A DNA stretch of 24,489 nt from Candidatus Colwellbacteria bacterium RIFCSPLOWO2_02_FULL_44_20b (GCA_001817765.1 MHIZ01000011.1:1-24489), one strand, 5' to 3'; shown: positions 1 to 7,940, numbered from the stretch's first letter. Translations and numbers: made by a program. Notes: generated from the sequence alone by a model not told the origin.

Positions 1-261
1 GTCAAGATAAAAGCGGTTGTATGTCCAAAATGCGGAGTTCCTCAAAGGAAAAGCAACGAAAGGAATAAAGTAATTGCCGGGCTCCTCGGTATTTTCTTAG
101 GCGGTTTCGGGGCTCATAAATTCTACCTCGGGAAAATCGGACAAGGGTTTCTATATCTTATCTTCACCTGGGCTGTTGTTCCTTGGATCATAGGATTTGT
201 TGAGGGTATCATATATCTATCAATGAAAGACGAAAAATTCGCTGAAAAATACGGAAACTGA
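1..261 (+). CDS. TM2 domain membrane protein (5' partial)
   Basis: Open from the first base in frame 1 to TGA at 259-261, so the start lies outside the window; 86 residues are visible. A CPKCG zinc-ribbon half-site is followed by a basic stretch and then the TM2 signature: a first hydrophobic segment (AGLLGIFLGGFGAHKFYLG) with the typical G-x-x-G-x-H-x-F-Y-L-G turn, a short loop (KIGQG), and a second hydrophobic segment ending in a W-x-x-G-like region. TM2 proteins are small two-pass inner-membrane proteins of unclear function, often with an N-terminal zinc ribbon like this one. The charged tail (KDEKFAEKYGN) is short. A clear hairpin terminator follows, so it probably ends its own transcription unit. 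Confidence 0.88.
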   Translation, partial: VKIKAVVCPKCGVPQRKSNERNKVIAGLLGIFLGGFGAHKFYLGKIGQGFLYLIFTWAVVPWIIGFVEGIIYLSMKDEKFAEKYGN

Positions 262-287
262 AGAAAATTTACGAACGAATATAAAAC

Positions 288-320
288 AAAAACGACGCCC
301 GTAAAATGCGTCGTTTTTTT
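288..320 (+). terminator. Rho-independent terminator after the TM2 gene
   Basis: AACGACGC (291-298) pairs with GCGTCGTT (308-315) around a 9-nt loop, flanked by A5 on the left and a run of T on the right. The A/T flanks let it work for both strands, so it could also end the tRNA-Leu transcript arriving from the other side. Confidence 0.85.
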
Positions 321-321
321 G

Positions 322-402
322 TGCCCAGGGTGGGAGTTGAACCCACATGAGTTTCCTCACACGATTTTGAGTCGTGCGCGTCTGCCATTCCGCCACCCGG
401 GC
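322..402 (-). tRNA. tRNA-Leu (anticodon CAA)
   Basis: The reverse complement folds as a class II tRNA. Acceptor GCCCGGG pairs with CCTGGGC (one G-U), the anticodon stem CACGA/TCGTG closes the loop CTCAAAA, giving anticodon CAA (bases 367-369), which reads UUG. The long variable arm TGAG-GAAA-CTCA is typical of tRNA-Leu, and the T arm GTGGG-TTCAACT-CCCAC is complete. The discriminator is A and CCA is not encoded, so it must be added enzymatically. Confidence 0.95.
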
Positions 403-421
403 GTTCATACGTACAACATTT

Positions 422-450
422 TTTAAAATTCTTTCCTAGTAAGAATGCAA
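422..450 (-). promoter_or_regulatory. Possible tRNA-Leu promoter
   Basis: On the minus strand TTGCAT (450-445), a 17-nt spacer and TTTAAA (427-422) would start transcription about 10-15 nt before the tRNA. The -35 match is fair and the -10 is poor, so this is tentative. Nothing else was recognised between the tRNA and the parA promoter at 510. Confidence 0.35.
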
Positions 451-509
451 CCTAAGAGTGTAGCAGAAACTTGGTTGGTGTGGGGGGCAGGCAATACACT
501 AAATTTCAA

Positions 510-538
510 TTGATACTGCCATAATTTTCGGGTAGAAT
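510..538 (+). promoter_or_regulatory. Sigma70-type promoter of the parA leader
   Basis: TTGATA (510-515) and TAGAAT (533-538) are separated by exactly 17 nt. The predicted start at about 544-546 falls at the beginning of the long inverted repeat, so the transcript would begin with the folded leader and then read parAB. Confidence 0.7.
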
Positions 539-540
539 CA

Positions 541-744
541 ATGAGAAGCTATCTGGAAAGTCATTTTTCCGCTCGAGGCGGACCTGCCTCTGGCACGACG
601 TAACGAAAGCTGAGTAGTTCAAGTAAGGCAAGAAACGACGACAAGGATGTATCAATAAAAGTGATACATCAAGGAGGAGTGACGAAGCCGGAACCGAACT
701 AATAAGCTTGTAGTAGAATACAAATTTTCCAGATAGCTTCTCAT
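541..744 (+). ncRNA. Highly structured leader RNA upstream of parA (novel candidate)
   Basis: The element is closed by a perfect 19-bp helix: ATGAGAAGCTATCTGGAAA at 541-559 and its reverse complement at 726-744. Inside are hairpin GAGGC/GCCTC (575-579/586-590, loop GGACCT); a two-part helix AAGCT+TAGTTC (607-611, 615-620) with GAACTA+AGCTT (696-701, 705-709) around a 3x3 internal loop; within it a 9-bp hairpin GATGTATCA/TGATACATC (646-654/662-670); and a small hairpin TTGTA/TACAA (708-712/719-723) that competes with the last two pairs of the AGCTT arm. The internal loop is purine-rich on both sides. The 3' arm ends 3 nt before the parA ATG. It does not resemble RNase P RNA, tmRNA, SRP RNA or a riboswitch that I know. 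It may be a cis-regulator of parAB translation or a processed stable RNA. Confidence 0.65.
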
Positions 745-747
745 ACT

Positions 748-1563
748 ATGGCGCGTGTTATCGCGATCTGTAATCAAAAAGGCGGCGTCGGTAAAACAAC
801 AACAGCCGTGAATCTTGGTAGTTATCTTGCCGCTCTGGGAAAGAATACTTTGCTTATAGATTTTGATCCTCAGGCGAACGCAAGTTCTGCTCTTGGTCAT
901 AGAGCAGATCGTTCAGCAACAGAAAACATCTATCATGGCATCGTAGGAAGACACGAACCGGAAAAAATTATCAAGCACTCACAGATTTTTAACTTCCATT
1001 TTATTCCTTCGGGCCCTGATTTGGCGGGCGCGTTAATCGAATTAGTAGATCTTCCTGAACGAGAATATTTCCTACGAAAATTTGTCAATAGGCTTCGACA
1101 CCACTACGACTACGTTTTAATTGATCTTCCGCCGTCGTTAAGCCTCCTCACAGTAAACGGCCTTGTGGCCGCGGACGAAATCCTAATTCCGGTCCAGGCG
1201 GAATATTATAGTCTCGAGGGATTAAGTCAGTTACTCGAAACAATCGCCTTAATCCAGAACAACCTAAGACACCCGCTCCGCATTGCCGGCGCAGTACTCA
1301 CGATGTACGATAGGAGGGAGCATTTATCGCGGGAAATCGGCAAAAACCTCAGGAACCACTTTCCGCATACTGTTTTCGAGATCGAAATTCCCCGTGTTAT
1401 CTCGCTTGCGGAGGCACCGAGCTTCGGAAAGCCAATTCTACTCCACGATCCATACTCTCCAGGCGCGGCCGCGTACCGTCGTCTTGCTGAAGAAGTTATG
1501 CGTGATGAAAATTATTATAAACAAAAGGACAAAGAATTCGGAAATTTTATTAATGAACCTTAA
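748..1563 (+). CDS. parA: ParA/Soj chromosome-partitioning ATPase
   Basis: 271 residues. The deviant Walker A motif KGGVGKTT is at residues 11-18, right at the N terminus, followed by the Walker A' segment LLIDFDPQAN and Walker B VLIDLPPS, all diagnostic of small chromosomal ParA/Soj proteins without an N-terminal HTH. It dimerises with ATP, binds DNA non-specifically and is stimulated by ParB to move and separate origin regions. The ATG at 748 starts the conserved N-terminal strand (MARVIAICNQ), so it is the right start although there is no Shine-Dalgarno: the sequence just upstream is the 3' arm of the leader helix. Its TAA overlaps the parB ATG by one base, which implies coupled translation. 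Confidence 0.97.
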   Translation: MARVIAICNQKGGVGKTTTAVNLGSYLAALGKNTLLIDFDPQANASSALGHRADRSATENIYHGIVGRHEPEKIIKHSQIFNFHFIPSGPDLAGALIELVDLPEREYFLRKFVNRLRHHYDYVLIDLPPSLSLLTVNGLVAADEILIPVQAEYYSLEGLSQLLETIALIQNNLRHPLRIAGAVLTMYDRREHLSREIGKNLRNHFPHTVFEIEIPRVISLAEAPSFGKPILLHDPYSPGAAAYRRLAEEVMRDENYYKQKDKEFGNFINEP

Positions 1564-2546
1564 TGCTTGGTAAAGGATTAGAATCGCTTATTCCTCCTTT
1601 TGAAGAAAAAAAACTGGGGGAATCAATAAAGGAGGAGACAAAAAAAACGCCTGAAAACGCGCCAGAGGAAAAGCAGCACACAGAAAGAAAGGAGCCTATA
1701 AAAATAAAAGATGACGCACCTGAAATAGGCGCTGTTTTCCATTTGGAGGTTGAAAAAATATTCCCAAATCCTCAACAGCCCCGCCGTTCCTTTGACGAAG
1801 AAGCCCTAAGAGAACTTGCTTCTTCAATACGTGAATTCGGTATTCTCCAACCGCTTATTGTTTCAAAAATTGAAAAAGAAGTTGAGAACGGAACACAGAT
1901 TGAATACCAACTGATTGCTGGAGAACGTCGTCTGCTTGCCGCGAAAATGATTGGGCTGGAACGAGTCCCGGCGATTATCCGTAAAGTCTCCGCAGATCGG
2001 GAAAAACTCGAACTTGCTGTCATTGAAAATGTTCAACGTGATGATTTAAATCCGATCGAATCCGCCCGTGCCTACGCGAAACTTCAAGATGAATTTAAAT
2101 TAACGCAACGCGAAATTGCTTCCCGCGTCGGGAAGAGCCGGGAATATATTGCAAACGCAGTGCGTCTCTTAAATCTTCCCTCAGGAATTCAAGATGCTGT
2201 CGCTGAAGGAAAGATCAATGAAAGCCAAGCCCGTCTGCTTCTGGGAATTTCCGAACTTGCCGATCAAGAAATGCTCTTCCAGTCTATTATACGTGATAAT
2301 CTGAGTGTTCGTGAAGTCAAAACGAGAATTAGAGGCCTTGTCACAAAAGAAAAAGATGAAAAATCAAGGCCCGAAATCACACCCGAAATCCAGCTTTTAA
2401 AAGAACGTCTCGAAACATTTCTTGGCACAAAAGTTGATGTACGCCAAAACGGCGAAACAGGCAAAATCACGATCAATTTCTACTCAGCCGAAGAACTACA
2501 AGGGATTATTGAGAAAGTTACGAAAGAAGGTAACTCGTCTCTTTAA
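1563..2546 (+). CDS. parB: ParB/Spo0J-family centromere-binding CTPase
   Basis: 327 residues. After a typical N-terminal GKGLESLIP segment (the ParA-stimulating peptide region) and a charged linker of about 45 residues rich in E and K come the ParB/sulfiredoxin-like domain with NPQQPRR (69-75), the CTP-binding GERR box (120-123) and ENVQRDDLNPIE (155-166), then a helix-turn-helix (about 179-203, LTQREIASRVGKSREYIANA) that binds parS, and a C-terminal dimerisation segment. It loads as a clamp on parS near the origin and stimulates ParA. It starts in a TAATG junction with parA. Its last 29 nt overlap the 3' end of rel on the other strand. No parS palindrome was seen in the window. Confidence 0.97.
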   Translation: MLGKGLESLIPPFEEKKLGESIKEETKKTPENAPEEKQHTERKEPIKIKDDAPEIGAVFHLEVEKIFPNPQQPRRSFDEEALRELASSIREFGILQPLIVSKIEKEVENGTQIEYQLIAGERRLLAAKMIGLERVPAIIRKVSADREKLELAVIENVQRDDLNPIESARAYAKLQDEFKLTQREIASRVGKSREYIANAVRLLNLPSGIQDAVAEGKINESQARLLLGISELADQEMLFQSIIRDNLSVREVKTRIRGLVTKEKDEKSRPEITPEIQLLKERLETFLGTKVDVRQNGETGKITINFYSAEELQGIIEKVTKEGNSSL

Positions 2547-4218
2547 CCTCTTTCGTTCCCTTAAGTTTCAAAAGAAGTTTTTGCAGCTTTTCTTTATTGA
2601 CAGTATTACATTTGATCTTAAAAAGCTGAAGCCTGCTTTTGCTGATAGGATTTGTCGTCACGCTAAGAACGTTGACGTGTGAACGTGAAATCGTCTCAAC
2701 AATATCACGCAAAAGCCCGGGCCGATCGTAAACAGTAAGACGAAGTTCGCTCTCTCGTGCCGCTTGGCGAAGAAGGCCGTTTTGTGATCGGGATGAACGA
2801 AGAACCGCTCGAATATGATCTCGTGCGTTTGAAGTCTTAACGAAATTAAGCCACGAAACAGAAGGCTTTTTATTTTTTTGAATAGCAATCTCGACAACGT
2901 CACTTGAACTGAGTTCGTAATCAAGCGGTACGAATTTTTGATTGACGCGGGCACCAACACACTGATTGCCAATCTCGCTATGGATCTGGTAAGCAAAGTC
3001 AACTGGCGTCGAACCAAGGGGTAAATCAACAACTTCGCCTTGAGGCGTAAGACAAAAGATGCGGTCTTTGAAGAAATCAACCTTAAGCGACTCAATAAAC
3101 TCTTCAGAATCGGCAAACTTCTCTTGCCAAGAACGAAGCTGGTGAACCCAGGTAATATCATTCATATCAGCAAACGAAGAAGTTCTTTTGACATAGGCAC
3201 CCGTGCCTTTAGTCTGTTCGTACGCCCAATGCGCCGCGATGCCGTTTTCTGCCTCATCGTGCATCTCTTGAGTTCGGATTTGAAATTCAATTGCTCGTTG
3301 TTCAGGACCGAATACGGTCGTATGAATACTCTGATAACCGTTCGGTTTCGGAAGCGCGATATAATCCTTGATGCGTCCGGGAACCGGCGGAAAAAGCTGA
3401 TGAATAATACCAAGGGCGTTGTAACAATCAGGTAATGAAGTAACAACAATCCGGAACGCGATAAGATCGTGTATTTTATCGACATCCATTTCGTAACGAA
3501 GAAGTTTCTTATACAAACTTGAGTAACGTTTTGCACGAAAGTCGATATTAAGAATATCAATACTCGCTTCTTTAAGGGCCTCCTCAACTTTTGGAGCAAT
3601 GCGCCGAAGATACGCCTCGCGAATATGATATCGGTTTTTAACTTGCTCGCGAAGCCACGTATGTTCTTGGGGATAGAGGTAAGGAAAAGCAAGGTCTTGT
3701 AATTCGCCGCTTAAACGTTGCATGCCGAGCCGATAGGCAAGCGGTGCGTAAATTTCTGAAGTTTCAAGGGCAATGCGTTTCTGTTTATGAGGCGGAAGCG
3801 CGTCAAGCGTCCGCATATTGTAAAGCCGATCAGCGAGTTTAATAAGAACAACTCGTAGATCTTGGCTCAAGGCCAAAATCATTTTTCGAAGGCTTTCAAC
3901 CTGTCGTTCCGCTCCGCGATACTTAAGGCGCCCAAGTTTTGTAACGCCGTCGACAAGAAACGCGACCTCGTCGCCGAATTCTTTTTGCAAGTCCTCAATC
4001 GTATAATCAGAATCTTCAACAACATCATGAAGTAGTCCGGCCGCGATACTTACCTCGTCAAGGCGCCAATCTAAAAGGCTCTGTGCCGTCCCGACAACAT
4101 GATTAAAATAAGGCTCGCCGCTTAAGCGTTTCTGGCCGCGATGAACCTTAAACGCGAAGTCATAAGCTCGGCGCGAAAGTGAATGAGGCTGAGTTTTGAT
4201 CAATTCCTCAATCGTCAT
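2518..4218 (-). CDS. rel: Bifunctional (p)ppGpp synthetase/hydrolase Rel
   Basis: 566 residues, shorter than the usual 700-plus. The HD hydrolase domain is intact (H40, H64-D65, D130 in IKLADRLYN), the synthetase G-loop is present (GRIKDYIALPKPNGYQSIHTT, from residue 281), and its RIKD sequence fits the R-x-K-D class of bifunctional enzymes rather than the E-x-D-D class of RelA. The TGS domain follows (about 384-445, DRIFCLTPQGEVVDLPLGST), then a helical segment and a C-terminal ACT-like domain (about 491-560). It makes and destroys the starvation alarmone (p)ppGpp; the middle ribosome-sensing zinc/ACT region looks condensed. The ATG at 4218 lies 38 nt after the topA stop, so it is probably the last gene of the dprA-topA-rel operon. 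Its 3' end overlaps parB. Confidence 0.95.
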   Translation of the reverse strand: MTIEELIKTQPHSLSRRAYDFAFKVHRGQKRLSGEPYFNHVVGTAQSLLDWRLDEVSIAAGLLHDVVEDSDYTIEDLQKEFGDEVAFLVDGVTKLGRLKYRGAERQVESLRKMILALSQDLRVVLIKLADRLYNMRTLDALPPHKQKRIALETSEIYAPLAYRLGMQRLSGELQDLAFPYLYPQEHTWLREQVKNRYHIREAYLRRIAPKVEEALKEASIDILNIDFRAKRYSSLYKKLLRYEMDVDKIHDLIAFRIVVTSLPDCYNALGIIHQLFPPVPGRIKDYIALPKPNGYQSIHTTVFGPEQRAIEFQIRTQEMHDEAENGIAAHWAYEQTKGTGAYVKRTSSFADMNDITWVHQLRSWQEKFADSEEFIESLKVDFFKDRIFCLTPQGEVVDLPLGSTPVDFAYQIHSEIGNQCVGARVNQKFVPLDYELSSSDVVEIAIQKNKKPSVSWLNFVKTSNARDHIRAVLRSSRSQNGLLRQAARESELRLTVYDRPGLLRDIVETISRSHVNVLSVTTNPISKSRLQLFKIKCNTVNKEKLQKLLLKLKGTKEVKETSYLLS

Positions 4219-4256
4219 AGTAGTAACCGTATCCTAGAAAAAAACCAGAAAATTGT

Positions 4257-6263
4257 CTATTTCTTTTCTTCTTTCCTGTCTTCTGTCTTCTTGTCCCTTT
4301 CTTCTTCTTTAGGGTTTTTCCACGAAGCAAAATCACACTCAGGCCAGCGATTGCATCCATAAAAGATTCTGCCTTTTCGTGTTCGTTTTTGAACAACGTC
4401 CCCAACATTACACTTCGGACAGCGCATATCAAGGGAAGGGGGTTCGTGCGCGGGCTTCGTATTTTTGCATTCGGGGTAGCCGGAGCAAGCAATAAATTTT
4501 CCAAATCGTCCGAATTTGATAATCATTTCCTTGCCGCATAATTCGCAAAGTATTCCGGTTTTCTCCGGTACAATATCCTCTTTCGAGACAGTTTCGTAGC
4601 GTTCGTTCAAGTTTTTTTCAAACGGCCCGTAAAAATCAGAAACAACACGTTGCCACACGATGCCGCCGAGAGCAATAGTATCAAACTCTTCCTCGATCGT
4701 TGCCGTGAAATCAACGTTCACGATATCGGCAAAGTTTTCAATAAGCACCTTAGCGACAATTTCACCGAGTTCAGTCGGTTCAAATTTCCGCTGAGCATTC
4801 TTAAGAACATAATTTCGAGTTTGAATAAGTGAAATCGTTGGCGCGTAAGTAGACGGTCGTCCGATCCCATAGGCTTCGAGGGTTTTAATAAGCGTTGCTT
4901 CGCTGTAACGGCTTGGCGGTTCGGTAAAATGTTGAGTCGGCGTAACCTTGTCGAGGTGTACAGGCTGATCTTTTTGTAAATGAGGCAAATTTCGTTCTTC
5001 AAATTTTGTCTGCCAAATTTTCAAAAAACCGTCGAATATAAGAATGTTTCCATTCGCCCTGAATATGTAGTCGCCTCCCTGAACATCAACGGACGTCGCG
5101 TCAAAACGGGCGTGAGGAAGTTGGGAAGCAATGAACCGTCGCCAGATAAGATCATAAAGCCTGGTTTCATCACGTTCACTCGTAAAAAGTTCCGGCGAAT
5201 TATCAGGTTTCGTCGGTCGGATCGCTTCGTGTGCTTCCTGAGCAAGGCGTGATTTATTTTTAAAAGTTCGCCCCTCCGAAAGCACGTACGCGGAACCAAG
5301 GTGTTCAGATATCCAACGGTGCGCCGCCACCTTCGATTCTTGTGAAAGGTTAACCGAATCAGTGCGCATGTAGGTAATATGCCCGTTTTCGTAAAGTCGT
5401 TGGGCGAGCATCATTGTTTTCTTTGAAGAAAACCGAAGCCGCTTCGAAGCTTCCTGTTGAAGCGTGCTCGTTGTAAAAGGCGCGGGTGGTGTTTTTTTAA
5501 TCTCAGTTTTCTGGACGTCCGCGATTGAATAAGAAAGAGAGGGGAGTCTTTGGGTAATCTCCTCCGCCTCTTTTTGAGAATGGATATCGAATCTTAGAAG
5601 AGCCTTTCCTTTGATTTTGAAAAGTGACGCTTCGAATGATTCGTGTTCGTCTGTAGTAAAGGCTCCTTCGATAGTCCAATATTCGTCTGGTTTGAAATCC
5701 TTGATTTCGTGCTCACGCTCGACAATCAAACGGAGCGCGACTGACTGAACTCGTCCCGCCGAAAGCCCGCGGCTGATTTTCTTCCAGAGAAAAGGAGAAA
5801 GTTTGTATCCAACAAGTCGATCAATAACCCGCCGTGCCTGCTGGGCGTTCACAAGGTTAGAGTTAATCGTCCGGGGATGGAGAAGTGCTTCCTGGATTGC
5901 CGGCTCAGTAATTTCATGAAAAACAATTCGCTCCGTCGAATTTTCATCAAGTTGAAGCGCCTGAGTAAGATGCCAAGCGATCGCCTCTCCTTCGCGGTCT
6001 TCATCAGTCGCGAGAATAACACTCGTCGCCTTTGCTTTGAGTTTTTTAAGTGCCGTTACGGTTTTCTGATTTTTACGGGGAATAACGTATTGCGGCTCAA
6101 AATTCTCTTCGACAAGAACGCCAAGTTTCCCTTTTGGTAAGTCGCGAACGTGCCCGTATGATGACTCGACAATATAATCAGAACCCAAAAAATTCGAAAT
6201 GGTTTTCGCTTTTGTAGGAGACTCAACAATAACTAATTTTTTTTGTCTAGATCGAAGACCCAT
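4257..6263 (-). CDS. topA: DNA topoisomerase I (type IA)
   Basis: 668 residues. The TOPRIM domain carries VIVESPTKAK with catalytic Glu14 and the acidic triad TDEDREGE (86-93). The nucleophile is Tyr298 in HITYMRTDS. HEITEPAI, NAQQARRVIDRLVGYKLSP and SAGRVQSVALRLIVERE are all conserved. The C terminus has two four-cysteine zinc fingers (CELCGK...CSGYPEC and CPKC...CNRWPEC) and a charged K/E tail. It relaxes negative supercoils by single-strand passage. The N terminus overlaps the 3' end of dprA by 31 nt in another frame; ATG at 6263 is the only suitable start before the TOPRIM strand. dprA-topA adjacency is a common bacterial arrangement. Confidence 0.97.
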   Translation of the reverse strand: MGLRSRQKKLVIVESPTKAKTISNFLGSDYIVESSYGHVRDLPKGKLGVLVEENFEPQYVIPRKNQKTVTALKKLKAKATSVILATDEDREGEAIAWHLTQALQLDENSTERIVFHEITEPAIQEALLHPRTINSNLVNAQQARRVIDRLVGYKLSPFLWKKISRGLSAGRVQSVALRLIVEREHEIKDFKPDEYWTIEGAFTTDEHESFEASLFKIKGKALLRFDIHSQKEAEEITQRLPSLSYSIADVQKTEIKKTPPAPFTTSTLQQEASKRLRFSSKKTMMLAQRLYENGHITYMRTDSVNLSQESKVAAHRWISEHLGSAYVLSEGRTFKNKSRLAQEAHEAIRPTKPDNSPELFTSERDETRLYDLIWRRFIASQLPHARFDATSVDVQGGDYIFRANGNILIFDGFLKIWQTKFEERNLPHLQKDQPVHLDKVTPTQHFTEPPSRYSEATLIKTLEAYGIGRPSTYAPTISLIQTRNYVLKNAQRKFEPTELGEIVAKVLIENFADIVNVDFTATIEEEFDTIALGGIVWQRVVSDFYGPFEKNLNERYETVSKEDIVPEKTGILCELCGKEMIIKFGRFGKFIACSGYPECKNTKPAHEPPSLDMRCPKCNVGDVVQKRTRKGRIFYGCNRWPECDFASWKNPKEEERDKKTEDRKEEKK

Positions 6264-7105
6264 AATTCGTAAGAGCCGTATGTTTCTCTGATTATACCCT
6301 GAATTGTAAGAAGCGCGACCTCTCGATTCGCAGTCTGAGGTTCAAAGTGAGTGAGTTCGATGATTTTGTCAATATGAAGCGCCACGCCGGCATCGCGTAG
6401 CACAGAAATAATCAAACGCTGTTCTTCGTTCTGAGGAATGAATGAAGAAGCTTGAGACAAAGAAGAAGAAACGCCTAAGTCTTGAAATACATCATAAGGA
6501 GAAGAAACAAGTCGGGCGCCCTCGCGAATAAGCGCGTGCGATCCTCGATAGTTCAAATGGTGAATCGGGCCTGGTACTACAAAAATCTCCCGATTCGCTT
6601 CAAGCGCGAGCCGTGCTGTAACAAGCGCGCCCGATTTTTCAGGCGCTTCAATAATAACAGTCGCGACGCTGATCCCTGCTACAAGCTTATTGCGTTCAAG
6701 AAAACGGTGCTTTAAAGGGGGAACGCCCTCTTCGTATTGGGAAATGAGCCCTCCATAAGAAGCAACAATCTCTTCTGCGAGATCTTTATGATTCGGCGGA
6801 TAAATCATATGAAGGCCGTGCGCGAGGATCGCGAGAGTTTGTCCCTTGACCGAAAGCGCGCCGCGGTGCGCGGCGGCGTCAATACCAAGCGCGAGACCGC
6901 TCACAACGGCGAATCCGTGTTCCGCGAAACAAGCGGCGAACTCGTAAGCGGCTCGAAGCCCTTGAGGAGTAGCCTTACGTGTTCCGACAATTGAGATCAT
7001 AGGAAGGGAAGGCAATGTTCCTAAAAAATAGAGTCGCTCTGGCGGCGCCTGGGTTTCACGAAGTAAAGAAGGGTAATCCGAGTCGGAAAGTGTTATGTGT
7101 TCCAT
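6233..7105 (-). CDS. dprA: DNA-processing protein DprA
   Basis: 290 residues. The Rossmann-like DprA core is complete: GTRKAT (41-46), SGLALGIDAAAHRGAL (69-84), PPLKHRFLERNKLVAGIS (129-146), EAPEKSGALVTARLALE (153-169), VPGP (177-180) and GSHALIREGA (188-197). It protects incoming single-stranded DNA and loads RecA during natural transformation. The N-terminal SAM-like domain of larger homologues is missing: the protein begins directly with the YPSLLR segment. The C-terminal 70 residues look like the winged-helix domain of the family. First gene of the operon with topA and rel; it shares a 49-nt AT-rich divergent intergenic region with the PilO-like gene. Confidence 0.95.
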   Translation of the reverse strand: MEHITLSDSDYPSLLRETQAPPERLYFLGTLPSLPMISIVGTRKATPQGLRAAYEFAACFAEHGFAVVSGLALGIDAAAHRGALSVKGQTLAILAHGLHMIYPPNHKDLAEEIVASYGGLISQYEEGVPPLKHRFLERNKLVAGISVATVIIEAPEKSGALVTARLALEANREIFVVPGPIHHLNYRGSHALIREGARLVSSPYDVFQDLGVSSSLSQASSFIPQNEEQRLIISVLRDAGVALHIDKIIELTHFEPQTANREVALLTIQGIIRETYGSYELWVFDLDKKN

Positions 7106-7154
7106 AGAAATAGGTTAGTACTCTATAAGATAATAGTATAGAATTAAGAAAACA

Positions 7155-7682
7155 GTGGCGGTAAAAAGTTTTAAGAAAAAGATCTCCATCATCATAAGTG
7201 TTTCTCTTGGTATTGTAGCGGTCGCTGTGATTGCGCTTATTATAACAACGATCGATCTTGGAAAAGTCTCCAAGGAAATACAGGAAAAACGCCTTGAAGC
7301 AATCACTCAACAGCGTGCCGTAGGGGCGCTTGCCTCGCTTCGTGCCGATTCGAAAAAGGCGACAGAACTATTCCCTCGTCTCGAAAAAGCAATGACGGTA
7401 CGAGACGAGCTTCTGACATTCCGTCCGGAGATGCAGGGTCTTGGAACGAAGAATAAAGCTCCGCTGACAATAACATTCGGTCCGGAAACAGGACGCAAAG
7501 AAGACGAACCCGGCTCAATCCAGTTCACCATCATTGCCCAAGGCGCTTACGGAAATCTTATTGAACTCATTCGGGATATCGAGAAAAGCCGCTATTTTAC
7601 AAGTCTCGATAATTTTGATATCGTTCGTCAGAACGAAGAGTCATTGAACCTTACGTTAACCGGGAAAGTATTCTTCCGCTGA
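7155..7682 (+). CDS. PilO-like type IV pilus assembly membrane protein
   Basis: 175 residues starting at GTG 7155. Basic N terminus, one membrane segment (about residues 10-31), a predicted coiled-coil (about 34-70), and a globular C-terminal part with IQFTIIAQGAYGNLIELIRDIEKSRYFTSLDNF, which matches the pattern of the PilO/pilus-alignment ferredoxin-like domain (F-x-G-x-Y-x-x-L...L-E...R...I). In pili and type II secretion such proteins link the inner-membrane platform to the rest of the machine. A TAGAAT-like -10 (7139-7144) would give a very short leader but its -35 is poor. The stop codon overlaps the next ATG (TGATG). No other pilus genes are in view, so the assignment rests on the fold pattern alone. 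Confidence 0.65.
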   Translation: MAVKSFKKKISIIISVSLGIVAVAVIALIITTIDLGKVSKEIQEKRLEAITQQRAVGALASLRADSKKATELFPRLEKAMTVRDELLTFRPEMQGLGTKNKAPLTITFGPETGRKEDEPGSIQFTIIAQGAYGNLIELIRDIEKSRYFTSLDNFDIVRQNEESLNLTLTGKVFFR

Positions 7683-7882
7683 TGACAAAACACTCAATCA
7701 GTAAACAAGAAACAATGCTTTTCATAGCGTCGTTTCTGATAGTTATTATCTTAACCGCTACAGTTATATCGTCCCTGAGTTTTATCGGAACAAAGGCAGT
7801 CGGAGCACTCTCAATTCCCGAAACGAGTGTTGGAACAATTACTGAGTTCAATATGAAAGGGTTTGAAGAATTGGGATTGTAA
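7682..7882 (+). CDS. Small single-pass membrane protein, coupled to the PilO-like gene
   Basis: 66 residues. The ATG overlaps the upstream TGA by one base, so the two genes are likely co-translated. It has a hydrophilic start (MTKHSISKQE), one long hydrophobic segment (TMLFIASFLIVIILTATVIS) and a short extracytoplasmic tail of about 30 residues. The family is not recognised. By position it may be a partner of the PilO-like protein, but nothing in its sequence proves that. Confidence 0.6.
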   Translation: MTKHSISKQETMLFIASFLIVIILTATVISSLSFIGTKAVGALSIPETSVGTITEFNMKGFEELGL

Positions 7883-7893
7883 AAGATATGTCA

Positions 7894-7921
7894 TTGACGA
7901 ACGACGCACCTTAGTTACAAT
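7894..7921 (+). promoter_or_regulatory. Promoter of the tRNA-Ile locus
   Basis: TTGACG (7894-7899) and TACAAT (7916-7921) with a 16-nt spacer. The predicted start near 7928 is about 13 nt before a truncated tRNA copy and about 100 nt before the intact tRNA-Ile, which suggests that the original tRNA stood where the fragment is now. Confidence 0.6.
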
Positions 7922-7940
7922 TCTTCTGGTAGATATACGC

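Noticed and set aside
541..744. Retron msr-msd RNA, because of the long terminal inverted repeat
   Set aside because: No reverse transcriptase is encoded nearby, and the element is the leader of parA.
652..900. Minus-strand frame opposite the leader and start of parA
   Set aside because: It overlaps the conserved ParA N terminus and the folded leader; no recognisable protein.
2660..2690. Possible parS site (GTGAACGTGAAAT-like sequence near parB)
   Set aside because: It lies in the rel coding sequence and lacks the palindrome expected of parS.
4208..4504. Minus-strand frame overlapping the end of topA
   Set aside because: Alternate-frame reading of the TopA zinc-finger region, which is clearly coding in the other frame.
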